Positions 43,990 to 53,158 of a stretch of DNA of 53,158 nucleotides are shown piece by piece (the first letter of the stretch is position 1; each line of letters starts with the position of its first letter). A program made the position numbers and the translations under genes. The stretch lies in the IMG/VR virus record IMGVR_UViG_3300008952_000067, positions 1 to 53,158 of that record. One strand, given 5' to 3'. Source of the DNA: a virus. The notes beneath the pieces were generated by a model, which saw nothing but the letters and a program-made list of their open reading frames with translations, had not been told where the DNA came from and did not search any database.

Positions 43990-46900
43990 TATTTTTTCTC
44001 CTCATGTGTGATTGTTGATATAGTAACATAAAAATCGTTAAATGAACTATAATTTTCACTACGATGACGGGGTTTTAGCTTTCTAGTCTTTTGACCATCC
44101 TTAAGTGTAACTTCTTCTGTCATTTTTAGAAACTCATCTTTTTCAAATGTTTCTTTTCCATCTAGGATCTCAAGAGTAGCGTCCATATCAATCTCAAAAT
44201 CATCTGGATCAACCGGTAACATCATAACTCGATCAAATTGGCGTGCTGCAATAATTTGATTCGTCATGACAATCGGACTAAATATTCTACCAGCTGTTAT
44301 CATTCGAAAGCTTTGTAATTGTTCCCTAGTACATCTGGGTGCGCTTCGAAAGAACCTTCTTACAAATTGATTCCTGGCATCACTCTCATGCTTACGATGA
44401 GCTCTATTGTGTGTTAGGCGCGCCTGGTTAACCTCATCGCCCCAGTCAATATACTCTTTTTGTGATGTAGTTGTTAAGTTAAACCAAGAATAAGGTCGGG
44501 TGATGGTCTTATAAGACGTCGTCGTCTGTGTTACGTTTTTAGACCCCTTACCTCTATTCTTGTTTTTCTTTTTCTTCTTTTTCTTTCCCCATGTGGTAGG
44601 ATTCCACCATGCAGGAATTCGATGCATATCCCTTACCAGCACTCTGACACTGGAAGCACCCGTCCATTCTAGTTGCGGGTTGGCACCACGTCGGCCAAAG
44701 TTACCAGAGCCTGCGTGATATATTTGTGTCCTGGTGCCGACAGTTGATATATTTCCTGATTGATATTTACCGTTTTTATATGTGTTCGTTGTCTTATACG
44801 TTTCTGAATGCATGCCTGACTGATACGAATAATTTGTAATTCCTAAAGAGCGTGCACGAGATGTAGTATCGAATGTATCAACGTACGTTTTTCTTGTACG
44901 AGATCTTTTCTTAGTACCAGCCCCACCTCGAATCCAGCCAGTGCTAGTCGTAGTAGTTGTATCAGTCGTCTCAATTGTCTTACGGTATGGTTGCTCCGGA
45001 CCGACAATTCTTTCGGTAGCATCTCTTGCAAAACTAGCAATCGATTCATATGAGGGTCTCGTAAATATCTCAGAATCCTGATAATTTCCAACTCGTAAGC
45101 GAGTACCGGATGTATGATCCCATTCAATATTTGTCTCAATAAGGATATTCATCGCCGGTACGGTACCGGTATTAAGCCAGTAAAATGTATTATCATTTAG
45201 CTGGGCCATTTGTAGCATCGTGGCAGCGTCCCTATCAACAAATAAATCACCCCAACCATCATTTACTAAAAATGTATTTTCATCCATGTGCAAGCCAGAA
45301 AGCAGTCTGTAATACAGGTGGAGAAGCCTATTCGATACATGATTTTGTATCATGCTTATTCTTTGATCTGCTGAAAGAAAGTTATATTCAGTCGAGTTAT
45401 ATATGTCCATGGCAGACATATTTCTAAGGCCACCTAACGTAGCGTTTGTGAACTCCACCGTTTTTGCTAGCGCATCAAAATTGCTCTTTGTCTTTACATT
45501 CTTAAACGCTTCTGACAGTAAGAACATTGATCGATCAAACACGAACTTCTTAGGCTTGAAAACGACGTCCTCCCATTCAAGATCTCTCTTATGGACATGA
45601 ATCTCAAAAACATCTTTCATAACTGGTAGCTCAGAATTAATTCTGGCCCCCATAATATAAGGTGGATTTTGGAGTATCTCTAATGTCTCAGCTGGGATCC
45701 CAACGGTCAGTACTCGAATATTGTCGCCGGTCATTCCTTTCATGGCAGGATGATTTAAGAATGCCTTAATAGCATTAAGCTCTTCAATCTCGATAATCAT
45801 ATCAGCCGGTAACCAGGTTTCATCATCCTTTCGCCGGCCAAACTTCTCTGCGGCAACCATATTCAACGCTAAACTATGTTCCGTTAGTGTACGTAGAATA
45901 TCCCTTCCGAATTTACTTGAAGCTTTAAATGCTAAATATCTTCGGATTTGTTCATGTTGGTGCTTGCTAAGGTTGGACTCTTGGAATTTTGCCATACCGT
46001 CAGGTGATATATCAATATCCTGCGTCTTAAAATAACGGTTAATAGAATTACTTTGGTGAACCAGTGATTCCCCTATGCCATCAAGAATACTAAGCATATG
46101 ATAGATAATCTCTCCTTCTTTATCATACGCATTTAGAAATCCGTAAATATCGGCGAAAACTGCATCATCATAGTCATCATTTGTAACAGACTGTAGTGCC
46201 GCTGAGGTTGATAACTTACCTTCGGCCATATCTTTAATCATCGCACTTGTACGGACATCGACATCTTCAGATAGTCTTTCTTCGGCTTGGGCAGTACGTG
46301 ACGCCTCGCTTCTATTTCTAGAGATCTTTAAGACATCTGTGATAGCTTCATGGACCTTATCATTTTTCTGTGCATTATACTTCACATAGAGATCTCTGTT
46401 CTTTCTCGCAAACTCAGCATTAACATACCGAGAATACAACAAGGTAAAGACCTCAAAGACAACTGCAATTAAAGTGTTCTCATCCCAGCCATTATACTTG
46501 GTTAACTTCCCATCAGACATAAATGAAGCAGAATCATCACGGCGATCAGCAAGATCATCAGCCTTATCCTGAATTTCTCTAGCAATATCAATAATCATTG
46601 CAACCGGTAAGTGATGGGCATGCCTGGACAATGAATGTCGTAATGCCGCTACCACACCACCCTTGCGGACATTTAGGATGGATCGATCACCAATCTGTCT
46701 TGGTACCTCAGCCTGTGTGTCCATTAATTTTCTAGCCTTGACAGCTATTCGAATTGCACTATCTTGCCATCTACTAGCTAACGAAAATAACTTTTTCCTA
46801 GTCGGCTTTGTTACATTTGCTTTAACCATTAACGAATTAAATGCTGACATATTACGAGTCTGGCTTAAAAGAGTTGCCGCGGCTCCTGATGAAACTCCAA

Positions 46901-48872
46901 AATTAGACTGCACATACCTGGGTGTTATCCCGGGATGCTGTGCAAAAGTGCCTACCGATGATAGCCTGAAATTTGGGGTTTTTCGCTTCTTCCTCTTTGG
47001 ACTATCGGCATCAGCCTCGAGTACGTCTCTTAAACTGGTCTCAGTTTCTATAGCATCGTGACTATCTCGTACCTCCAAAATAAATCGTAACATCATGTGC
47101 CGTAATGATGCGTCTTCTCTAGCCAGATTCATCAATGCACCAAAGATTATTTGGTGATCATTCTTTCTATTATCGTTGATAAGGCCGTTGAGAACCCATC
47201 GAAACTTCCTTAGTATTGTTACGTAGATTGTTCTGGCATGTAAGCGGAGGTTTGGGTCATCTAGATTTAATAAAGACTCGATATATTCAACAACATCATC
47301 AGCAGTCTTATTATAACTTTCCGCAAACTTAGTATACGGACCTGTATTTAGGCCCCTGGATACGCCTCCGAAGCGGAGGATATTATCAACTAGCGCCACA
47401 TTTCCTGGAATTGCTGTCCGACCCTTTTTATCACTAAATGTTCTTGTTTCAAACGGGAGAATTAATCGACCGGAATTATCATTCATTAATATAAAAGATG
47501 CAAGGCTTCCCTCCAGGACGCGTTCCTCCATGATATCAGACCGAGGATATCCCAGCGCACCCCTGAACGGTCCGCGGGAGCTGGTCACCCTAAATCTCTT
47601 GCCTAATGAACTTCCACGTAGGTACCCAATACCAGCAGAAACTCTGAATTCCTTGCTAAGAGTATTCACTAGAACCTTTATTTTGTCTGCATCGTCAACA
47701 GGAAGGGAGGATAAAAATTTCGAATAATCCTTAAAATCCGTTGCGTCAAACTGACTGCTAGCTACTTTACCATCTTTTTCTTGACGACGATTACCAACTG
47801 TACCTGCCCTAAATCGGTACTTTTTCTCGTTAGGGATAAATCTACGATTAATATTAGTAGAATTCATATCCTTTGATCTTAAAGATCCCTTCACTGGTAA
47901 AAATACCGGAGAATGATGATAGCAAATGTAGTTTAAGTCATTTAATAACTGGCCCATGACTTTGCTGTTGGAAAACTTTGAATATCCTTCTTCAGAAAAT
48001 CCCAGGCTATTTATAAACAGTGCCTCTATAGAGGGATCATCAATCGAAATACCAGAAGGGCGCGCATCGGAATATCTGGATAGTGTACCCTTAGCAAATC
48101 CCAGGTATCCATTATCTGCATCTTTAATATCTAGCGCTGCGCGAGATGAGCGAAGTACCCTTAAGATAATCCTTCGCCAGTTCACCCATTTTTTCTCTTG
48201 CCCGACGTACCAATCATACTGCTGTTCAAGGTCGCTAAAAATGCTACCGACATCTTCCTCTTTTAGCTTTTTCATTGTCTCTTCGACATTTTCGATCTGA
48301 AGTTGGCGCATTATCCACCTAAATTCAAGAAAATGATCTAGATCACTTAAGTCACCACCCCATGTTTTTTGTACTGGGACCCAGTCAAAAGAAGCAATTA
48401 ATTCAGGCCGCATATTGGTCAATGAATGCTCACGTAAGAACCGATCGGAACCATGCATGCTGCCCAATACTACTTCACTGCTACTAGAGCTAGCCGGAAC
48501 ATCTCGCGGTGGGGGTTTCGGTGTATAGAGCCTAATTGAGCTCCATGCAGAAAGGGTGTTTGCAGCCAGCAAGTGAGACGCAACTGTTTTCGAGAAAGCA
48601 GCTGTCGGAATCATGTTCATAACGCTAAAATATTTTCTCTTTCCTTGCCTACTCTTAGATTTAGAGCGCCGTTTTGTTCCGCCGCCACCGGTCCGCCACC
48701 ACCCGCGATCACCAAGAGGGTTTTTTCTATACCTAGTGCTTGAATCGCGACTTGATAAAGTAACTCTATTAGTTTTTGCCTTAGGCTTCACAACTCGGTA
48801 ATGGTTACCGTGATTGGTGGGTGATGATTGGATATTCCAGAATGATGCCCATGCCTTATTCTTAATTGCCAT
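43989..48872 (-). CDS. Very large virion-type protein with basic segments (1627 aa)
   Basis: Not recognised. The 1627-residue product is mostly helical and charged. The N-terminus has a basic Gly-rich segment (GGGTKRRSKSKSRQGKRKYF, about residues 60-80). The middle has long helices (MIIDIAREIQDKADDLADRR, RYLAFKASSKFGRDILRTL). Near residue 1430 comes a notable lysine run (TTWGKKKKKKKNKNRGKG) followed by Thr/Tyr-rich sequence. The size and position might suggest a tape measure protein, but the composition and lack of clear membrane segments do not support this strongly. The start is 1 base after the previous stop, with AGGGA upstream; the stop overlaps the next start. A structural or internal role is likely. 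Confidence 0.55.
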   Translation of the reverse strand: MAIKNKAWASFWNIQSSPTNHGNHYRVVKPKAKTNRVTLSSRDSSTRYRKNPLGDRGWWRTGGGGTKRRSKSKSRQGKRKYFSVMNMIPTAAFSKTVASHLLAANTLSAWSSIRLYTPKPPPRDVPASSSSSEVVLGSMHGSDRFLREHSLTNMRPELIASFDWVPVQKTWGGDLSDLDHFLEFRWIMRQLQIENVEETMKKLKEEDVGSIFSDLEQQYDWYVGQEKKWVNWRRIILRVLRSSRAALDIKDADNGYLGFAKGTLSRYSDARPSGISIDDPSIEALFINSLGFSEEGYSKFSNSKVMGQLLNDLNYICYHHSPVFLPVKGSLRSKDMNSTNINRRFIPNEKKYRFRAGTVGNRRQEKDGKVASSQFDATDFKDYSKFLSSLPVDDADKIKVLVNTLSKEFRVSAGIGYLRGSSLGKRFRVTSSRGPFRGALGYPRSDIMEERVLEGSLASFILMNDNSGRLILPFETRTFSDKKGRTAIPGNVALVDNILRFGGVSRGLNTGPYTKFAESYNKTADDVVEYIESLLNLDDPNLRLHARTIYVTILRKFRWVLNGLINDNRKNDHQIIFGALMNLAREDASLRHMMLRFILEVRDSHDAIETETSLRDVLEADADSPKRKKRKTPNFRLSSVGTFAQHPGITPRYVQSNFGVSSGAAATLLSQTRNMSAFNSLMVKANVTKPTRKKLFSLASRWQDSAIRIAVKARKLMDTQAEVPRQIGDRSILNVRKGGVVAALRHSLSRHAHHLPVAMIIDIAREIQDKADDLADRRDDSASFMSDGKLTKYNGWDENTLIAVVFEVFTLLYSRYVNAEFARKNRDLYVKYNAQKNDKVHEAITDVLKISRNRSEASRTAQAEERLSEDVDVRTSAMIKDMAEGKLSTSAALQSVTNDDYDDAVFADIYGFLNAYDKEGEIIYHMLSILDGIGESLVHQSNSINRYFKTQDIDISPDGMAKFQESNLSKHQHEQIRRYLAFKASSKFGRDILRTLTEHSLALNMVAAEKFGRRKDDETWLPADMIIEIEELNAIKAFLNHPAMKGMTGDNIRVLTVGIPAETLEILQNPPYIMGARINSELPVMKDVFEIHVHKRDLEWEDVVFKPKKFVFDRSMFLLSEAFKNVKTKSNFDALAKTVEFTNATLGGLRNMSAMDIYNSTEYNFLSADQRISMIQNHVSNRLLHLYYRLLSGLHMDENTFLVNDGWGDLFVDRDAATMLQMAQLNDNTFYWLNTGTVPAMNILIETNIEWDHTSGTRLRVGNYQDSEIFTRPSYESIASFARDATERIVGPEQPYRKTIETTDTTTTTSTGWIRGGAGTKKRSRTRKTYVDTFDTTSRARSLGITNYSYQSGMHSETYKTTNTYKNGKYQSGNISTVGTRTQIYHAGSGNFGRRGANPQLEWTGASSVRVLVRDMHRIPAWWNPTTWGKKKKKKKNKNRGKGSKNVTQTTTSYKTITRPYSWFNLTTTSQKEYIDWGDEVNQARLTHNRAHRKHESDARNQFVRRFFRSAPRCTREQLQSFRMITAGRIFSPIVMTNQIIAARQFDRVMMLPVDPDDFEIDMDATLEILDGKETFEKDEFLKMTEEVTLKDGQKTRKLKPRHRSENYSSFNDFYVTISTITHEEKK

Positions 48873-48873
48873 C

Positions 48874-51495
48874 TTATGTCCCTACCGTAAATGAAGGTTC
48901 TGGTTCTTCTAACGTTACGGCTTCAGCATCAACCTCAGTCCCGTATGTATAATCAGAATAAACAGGAATCACAGAATACTCTACTGTACCTGGTTCATTA
49001 TATAGCTCGTGATCATAAAACCAATACCGGCCGGAGCTAGAAAAATTGTGTACAGATCCGACTGTTGATGTTACTCCGTAGAAATCAGCCCTAACAATGA
49101 AATGATCAATATCATTTTGATCTCCGGAAACTGTCCAATTAACCTTAACCCTTTGAGGATTAATCCTCTCTGCAACAACGTTATCAATGGTCGCACGCTG
49201 CGCGGGTATATCTACATCGATTGCCGCTTCGATTCCCGTTCTACCTTCTAGAAATTTATCTTGTAACTTCATTCTTGACCGAGGGTTTTTACCAAAAGCC
49301 TGGCCTGTCGATGGTAGTGTACCTGTTCTTAGTGTCGTTGGGTTCATGAATTTCGAAATCTTTACCTTGAATCTTCTTGCTGTTTCCAGATCAACCTCAT
49401 CGCTAATCGCGGTATCGAATAGTCCTTCTGCACTTCTCATTAATACTCGTACAATGTATCTATACGTTCTACCGGCTGAAAGTGGGGATACACCACGGGC
49501 TCTCCGAACTGATATGTCATCTGCAAAAAGGCCAGCATTAAATATTCCCATTGACTCAGTCTCGCCAGAAACGCTGTCTTGTCGCTGGACTAAAAATGCC
49601 AAAAGATCATTTAATTTTGACCGATCGCTCTTAACTTCGGAAAGAAAGTTTTGATTAGTGCCGGCAGACTCTAATGCATTTACTATAGTTTCCATTCCGG
49701 TGTCTGTAAACGTGGGCTCAATCTCAAAAGTGACCGCGCTGTTACCATCATCATCAAAATATAGATTCATATCATTTAAGTCGACGACGATCTTACTTTC
49801 AACTCCAATCTCTTTATGAAATTCATGAACCTCAGTTATCATAGACTGCTGCTCTTTACCACTGGGATATATCATCACACATCGATACTCATATATATGA
49901 CCATGCTGGACCTGGGTATCTTCAAATGAAACCTCAGTAGTTGTTTCATTGATTGGTTGAATCTGTTCGGTTGCCTCAGTTCCAACGATACGTGTAGTAT
50001 CACCATGACTTCTGGCCTGGGGTTTTACAGATAAATCTTCTGCAGTCACATATAAAGCACATGGCCCTTCCGGCACATTTGTAACCCTTACAAGCACCTT
50101 ATCATCTACCGTTTGGGCAAATATAGATACATGCACTAACTCATCATCAGACCTCTTAGAGAAGTTTGTATGCCTTCTATAGGGCCGACATATAGTATTC
50201 CGGAACTGGGACGATACCTTGCGTCGCGGGCCAACTGCTACAGCCCTGTATACGCATAAGTTAGAGTTAGGAGCCCGATCGACAATTCTCATATAACGAT
50301 CGCGTCTTGACAGCTTAACCTTCTTTATTAACTTATAACGATTAGATATGCGAGGGGACCTAAGATTTAAGACTTTTCTATATATCCATACCTCTCTTGC
50401 GACCCTATCAATCTGGCGTACAATAATATAGTTCTTACCCGGCCGGCGGGCCCAAGCAGATATTTTAGGTGCATAATCTGGTGTCAGAAAGTCTTCCATC
50501 TCTGCATCATGATCAACAATCCGGTTAATTACATCTACAACGTTACGCCTGTGGTCAAGGAGTTCAATTAAAAAATATAGCTTTGAAGCACCACGTATTC
50601 TTCTTTGGCTAATTCTTATCTCTTCCTTGATATGAACCCATGCTATCTTTCTTCTTCTCATAACAACGTGGGTTTTAATGGGAAGTGATGATGCATCCGA
50701 GCGGTTTCTATATGCACGACTCCGAAGTTTATTTCTAAGAATTCCGCCCCAGCGACTTTTTTTGAATGTGTAGTTAGATCTACTTTGTCTAGACTTTGAA
50801 TTTCTAAGATTCGTCCAGGCACGAGATTTTCTTTTTCGTTTAGCAAAGCTATAGTGCCTTGAGCTAGCACCGCGCCGGCGAACACCTTGCATTGATGCAG
50901 CAATTGTATTAATCGGAAAGCTAGCTTCACCAGCAGCAGAAGGACATACTCCGTGGGCAAAAATTGATTTAAGGGCAGCACGGCGGTGGGAAACATTTTT
51001 AGAACGATACCCTCGTTTTACCGTAGAGTAACTATAGTTTGCTGTTTTCTTTGAGCGCCCGTCGAGATGCTTCGAGGACTTTACAACCACATACCTCTTT
51101 TCAGTCCTTAGGTATCTCCACGCATTCTTAGGATCACGATATATTTTCCTTGCTACTGAGTTACTGATGTACGCTGATATATCTGAGTACTTTACTGCCA
51201 CCGGCCTGGCGCGCGCGGAACGTACCTTATTCTTTCTTTTTCCTTCATAGTATGACAATGCTTGAACAGCCTGCTCAGGTGTCTTTACACCATCAAACAT
51301 ATCGGTTTTGACAATCGGGTTCTTATTATAGACAGAAATACGTACTGTTACTGTTCTATTTCGAATAGAATTTGGAATGCTAGCCCAATAGTCAACATCA
51401 TACATGATCCTGCCATAGCGATCAATCCCGTCGATCTCTGTAAAGTCCGACGGAATTCTTATAATGCCTTTAACACGCCTACCAGTGAATTTCAT
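48874..51495 (-). CDS. Large virion-type protein, basic N-half and FN3 C-half (873 aa)
   Basis: The first 300 residues are strikingly basic (RRAALKSIFAHG, YSFAKRKRKSRAWTNLRNSK, RWGGILRNKLRSRAYRNRSD). The second half is beta-rich with FN3-like domains. The clearest is at about residues 770-860 (RINPQRVKVNWTVSGDQNDI, DHFIVRADFYG, YWFYDHELYNEPGTVEYSVI). No catalytic motif. The gene begins 6 bases after the 323-residue gene and ends 1 base before the 1627-residue gene. FN3 domains in phages generally sit on surface-exposed virion proteins; the basic half could contact nucleic acid or an acidic partner. Both roles are inference. Confidence 0.6.
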   Translation of the reverse strand: MKFTGRRVKGIIRIPSDFTEIDGIDRYGRIMYDVDYWASIPNSIRNRTVTVRISVYNKNPIVKTDMFDGVKTPEQAVQALSYYEGKRKNKVRSARARPVAVKYSDISAYISNSVARKIYRDPKNAWRYLRTEKRYVVVKSSKHLDGRSKKTANYSYSTVKRGYRSKNVSHRRAALKSIFAHGVCPSAAGEASFPINTIAASMQGVRRRGASSRHYSFAKRKRKSRAWTNLRNSKSRQSRSNYTFKKSRWGGILRNKLRSRAYRNRSDASSLPIKTHVVMRRRKIAWVHIKEEIRISQRRIRGASKLYFLIELLDHRRNVVDVINRIVDHDAEMEDFLTPDYAPKISAWARRPGKNYIIVRQIDRVAREVWIYRKVLNLRSPRISNRYKLIKKVKLSRRDRYMRIVDRAPNSNLCVYRAVAVGPRRKVSSQFRNTICRPYRRHTNFSKRSDDELVHVSIFAQTVDDKVLVRVTNVPEGPCALYVTAEDLSVKPQARSHGDTTRIVGTEATEQIQPINETTTEVSFEDTQVQHGHIYEYRCVMIYPSGKEQQSMITEVHEFHKEIGVESKIVVDLNDMNLYFDDDGNSAVTFEIEPTFTDTGMETIVNALESAGTNQNFLSEVKSDRSKLNDLLAFLVQRQDSVSGETESMGIFNAGLFADDISVRRARGVSPLSAGRTYRYIVRVLMRSAEGLFDTAISDEVDLETARRFKVKISKFMNPTTLRTGTLPSTGQAFGKNPRSRMKLQDKFLEGRTGIEAAIDVDIPAQRATIDNVVAERINPQRVKVNWTVSGDQNDIDHFIVRADFYGVTSTVGSVHNFSSSGRYWFYDHELYNEPGTVEYSVIPVYSDYTYGTEVDAEAVTLEEPEPSFTVGT

Positions 51496-51501
51496 CGCTA
51501 T

Positions 51502-52473
51502 CTACCTAAAAACTAACATAAACATATTAACAAATGTTTTCATACCATTCTCATCTTCAAATATCTTACCAACGAAACATACCCGAGTAGAAGCCGAACC
51601 AGGATCACTACTTTCAGAGAACTCACCATAATCAATCATCGCTAATTTCTTTACAGCACCTGGTTTTACCTCAAGCATCTGAAATACGAGGTTATTATCA
51701 CGTGATGTATTAATATATTGTACCCTGAGCTTGTCCCTATATCGGACTCGGCGCATCAAGCTTTCTAAAGAAACTTCAGCATGCTGGGTTATACGAGAAT
51801 ATACACCTAATCGATCACCGGAAACGTATCCTGGCTTGGGCTTATTTACCGGTGGCAGATACTCAAAAAATGGTAGGTGTTGTAGCCTAAAATCCTGATG
51901 TAAGGATTCAACCTTTTCTACATTCGCTTTATGATGTTGGTATCGCTTAAATGGACGAGAATTTGTTATTCTAAATGTTGCAGAGGTAGGTGATATCTCA
52001 AATCCTGACTCTCCTGTGAATTGATCTCTAGAGCCTATAATCTGTTGATTCTTGAAATTATTAGCAGAAGATTGTAGCAGCTCGTCGGTAGCCTCTGCGA
52101 AGTCATCAGGAGGTATCTCGGAAAGAGTAACATTTTTAGACTTTGCATATGCCTGGGTGTATAGAGTTTCTATTCTTGACTTCCGAAACAGCCTTCCCCA
52201 CTTTACAACTACATCATCGCCATCAAAGGGAAGCATGTCACCTTCATCATCGGTCTCGAAAATAATCTGATCTTGTGGGCGACTAATCGCCTCAAAAAAG
52301 ATCCTATCATCCGCATCATCAGTGGCATCATCATCTTCCTGAGTATAAAACGTATGCCTATCAGTGAAGGTGACATAACGAATCCGCAGGTTGCCCTCCG
52401 CAATCTGTCGCCTGCCTTCTTTGGTGATGATGGTGTCCATCATCCTACTTTTTCCGTCTAAGATACCAGCCAT
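51502..52473 (-). CDS. Virion-type protein with conserved N-terminal module (323 aa)
   Basis: A 323-residue protein opening MAGILDGKSRMMDTIITKEG, then RRQIAEGNLRIRYVTFTDRH. This N-terminal module is shared with the 237-residue gene at 41368-42081 (LD, then DAVLTDTGR, then FSIVKF). Next come FFEAISRPQDQIIFETDDEG and DMLPFDGDDVVVKWGRLF. I recall similar proteins in marine phage structural modules. It is the first gene of the large virion block, 144 bases after a strong terminator, so a promoter is expected in that gap, although I could not define one. The ATG has AAGGA upstream. Likely a baseplate or fibre-attachment component. Confidence 0.65.
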   Translation of the reverse strand: MAGILDGKSRMMDTIITKEGRRQIAEGNLRIRYVTFTDRHTFYTQEDDDATDDADDRIFFEAISRPQDQIIFETDDEGDMLPFDGDDVVVKWGRLFRKSRIETLYTQAYAKSKNVTLSEIPPDDFAEATDELLQSSANNFKNQQIIGSRDQFTGESGFEISPTSATFRITNSRPFKRYQHHKANVEKVESLHQDFRLQHLPFFEYLPPVNKPKPGYVSGDRLGVYSRITQHAEVSLESLMRRVRYRDKLRVQYINTSRDNNLVFQMLEVKPGAVKKLAMIDYGEFSESSDPGSASTRVCFVGKIFEDENGMKTFVNMFMLVFR

Positions 52474-52538
52474 GCTTTATAACTATCCTTCTCACTGATT
52501 TTCATGGGGCAGGAAAGGCAAAGATTTCCGGTACACAT
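52458..52538 (-). CDS. Possible 26-residue Cys-containing small ORF
   Basis: ATG at 52538 encodes MCTGNLCLSCPMKISEKDSY plus six residues and overlaps the start of the 323-residue gene by 16 bases. AGGGG lies 7 bases upstream. Three cysteines (CLSC spacing) and the good ribosome-binding site make it worth noting, but such a short ORF may be chance or a leader peptide. Confidence 0.2.
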   Translation of the reverse strand: MCTGNLCLSCPMKISEKDSYKAWLVS

Positions 52539-52616
52539 AGACCTACCCCTAAATTGAAACACAAGTACAGGTAACTATAAACAGGGAATGGGCTCCGGTT
52601 AACTCGTGAGCAGCAC

Positions 52617-52645
52617 AAAAAAACCGCCGGGGTTGCCCCCGGCGG
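52617..52645 (-). terminator. Terminator with GCAA loop after fibre-like gene
   Basis: The minus strand has CCGCCGGGG-GCAA-CCCCGGCGG followed by seven T, 33 bases after the stop codon of the partial gene. The 9-base GC stem, GNRA loop and U tract make a strong intrinsic terminator that isolates the following virion block. Confidence 0.93.
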
Positions 52646-52677
52646 AAATAAAGATTTATTTTTTAGTTACTAAGATC

Positions 52678-53158
52678 TTATTTCTTAGATTTAAGAACAA
52701 CCACAGAATCACCCAAGGCTAATGCTGTCTCACCAAATGCACCATTTGCGAGAGTATTCCCTGGCGTCTTGGATGCTACCATAACACCATTGATCCATAC
52801 CTGCATGAAGCTGGAACCAGCATCGGCAGCAACCACATCTGCATGCGATAGGACATCACCAGAGGCGCTTGAATAAGATGCATCGACAGCAAAGGACAAT
52901 GATTTTTGTCCCTCAATCTCCGCCTCTAATGCCTCGAGGGCTGAACGGATGTCAAGCAGATTGCTCCCGCCTCCCCCACTAGCAACAGCCGCATCATAAA
53001 GAGGGGAACCAGCCCCACCGCTGAAGACGGTGTGGGCATATGCCGTCGACGAACTGGAGATACTACCCCCAACGACCGACCGCAGATTACCCATCTCCGT
53101 TTGAAGGGCGGTAATCTCACCATCATTTGCGATGATATCAGCGTCTAAGTCCACATCT
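52678..53158 (-). CDS. C-terminal part of a coiled-coil/fibre-like protein (5' truncated by window edge)
   Basis: The reading frame is open to the right edge of the window, so the true start is outside; the GTG at 53154 is probably just an internal Val. The visible 160 residues begin with coiled-coil-like heptads (DADIIANDGEITALQTEMGN) and continue through a Ser/Ala/Gly-rich stretch. A second coiled coil follows (LLDIRSALEALEAEIEGQKS), then a small beta domain ending LALGDSVVVLKSKK. This resembles tail-fibre or trimeric coiled-coil virion proteins. A strong terminator follows. Receptor binding is possible but cannot be shown here. Confidence 0.65.
   Translation of the reverse strand, partial: DVDLDADIIANDGEITALQTEMGNLRSVVGGSISSSSTAYAHTVFSGGAGSPLYDAAVASGGGGSNLLDIRSALEALEAEIEGQKSLSFAVDASYSSASGDVLSHADVVAADAGSSFMQVWINGVMVASKTPGNTLANGAFGETALALGDSVVVLKSKK

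Noticed and set aside
48008-48016. TATAAATA on the minus strand, matching the T4 late promoter
   Set aside because: It falls inside the coding region of the 1627-residue gene, not before a gene start.
43989-48872. Tape measure protein call for the 1627-residue gene
   Set aside because: Size alone suggested it, but clear transmembrane segments and a uniform coiled-coil pattern are lacking, and it is far from the sheath/tube genes.

Overview
The window is a 53 kb block of a large tailed-phage (myovirus) genome. Every convincing gene lies on the minus strand, so transcription runs from high to low coordinates. The head and tail genes are recognisably T4-like: gp23 major capsid protein, gp21 prohead protease, gp20 portal, gp17 terminase, gp13/gp14/gp15-like neck and tail-completion proteins, gp18 sheath, gp19 tube and a gp26-type baseplate protein. 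They diverge strongly from T4 in length, order and added domains. This suggests a distant ('far' or 'exo') T4-like virus of an aquatic bacterium; the host cannot be named from the sequence. No tRNA, integrase, insertion sequence or CRISPR array was seen, and no gene-free gap reaches 300 bases.

Layout in the direction of transcription. (1) 53.2-52.7 kb: 3' end of a coiled-coil/fibre-like protein closed by a strong terminator. (2) 52.5-34.4 kb: seven large, probably virion (tail/baseplate/fibre) proteins, nearly all touching or overlapping by a base. They include 1734-, 1627- and 873-residue proteins with fibronectin-III-like and concanavalin-like segments and Lys/Arg-rich stretches. (3) 34.4-29.4 kb: a DNA-metabolism island with a RuvC-like resolvase, a DnaG-type primase, a single-chain fusion of the Mre11/SbcD (gp47) and Rad50/SbcC (gp46) subunits, and a zinc-ribbon protein. 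(4) 28.9-23.8 kb: terminase, portal, an unknown head-region protein and the prohead protease. (5) 23.8-16.2 kb: paired small virion-type proteins, small helical proteins, a bS21-like ribosomal protein homologue, a large acidic scaffold candidate and the major capsid protein, ending at a UUCG-loop terminator. (6) 15.9-14.2 kb: a tandem pair of about 280-residue proteins, ending at a GCAA-loop terminator. (7) 14.0-1.6 kb: neck proteins, sheath terminator, two giant tandem sheath paralogues and the tail tube, ending at a terminator. (8) 1.5 kb to the left edge: a gp26-like baseplate protein and two small unknown genes.

The head module makes a portal-nucleated procapsid around the acidic core, matured by the gp21-like protease and filled by the terminase. 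The RuvC/primase/Mre11-Rad50 island fits recombination-dependent replication that feeds packaging. The neck, sheath and tube genes build a contractile tail.

The most unusual points are: the two giant sheath genes, one with an insert of about 585 residues; the one-polypeptide Mre11-Rad50 nuclease with a C-x6-C in place of the usual zinc hook; a translation-related bS21 homologue inside the capsid operon; repeated tandem duplication across the structural genes; and recurring short promoter-like motifs. Function calls rest on motifs and remembered family features, not on database searches.
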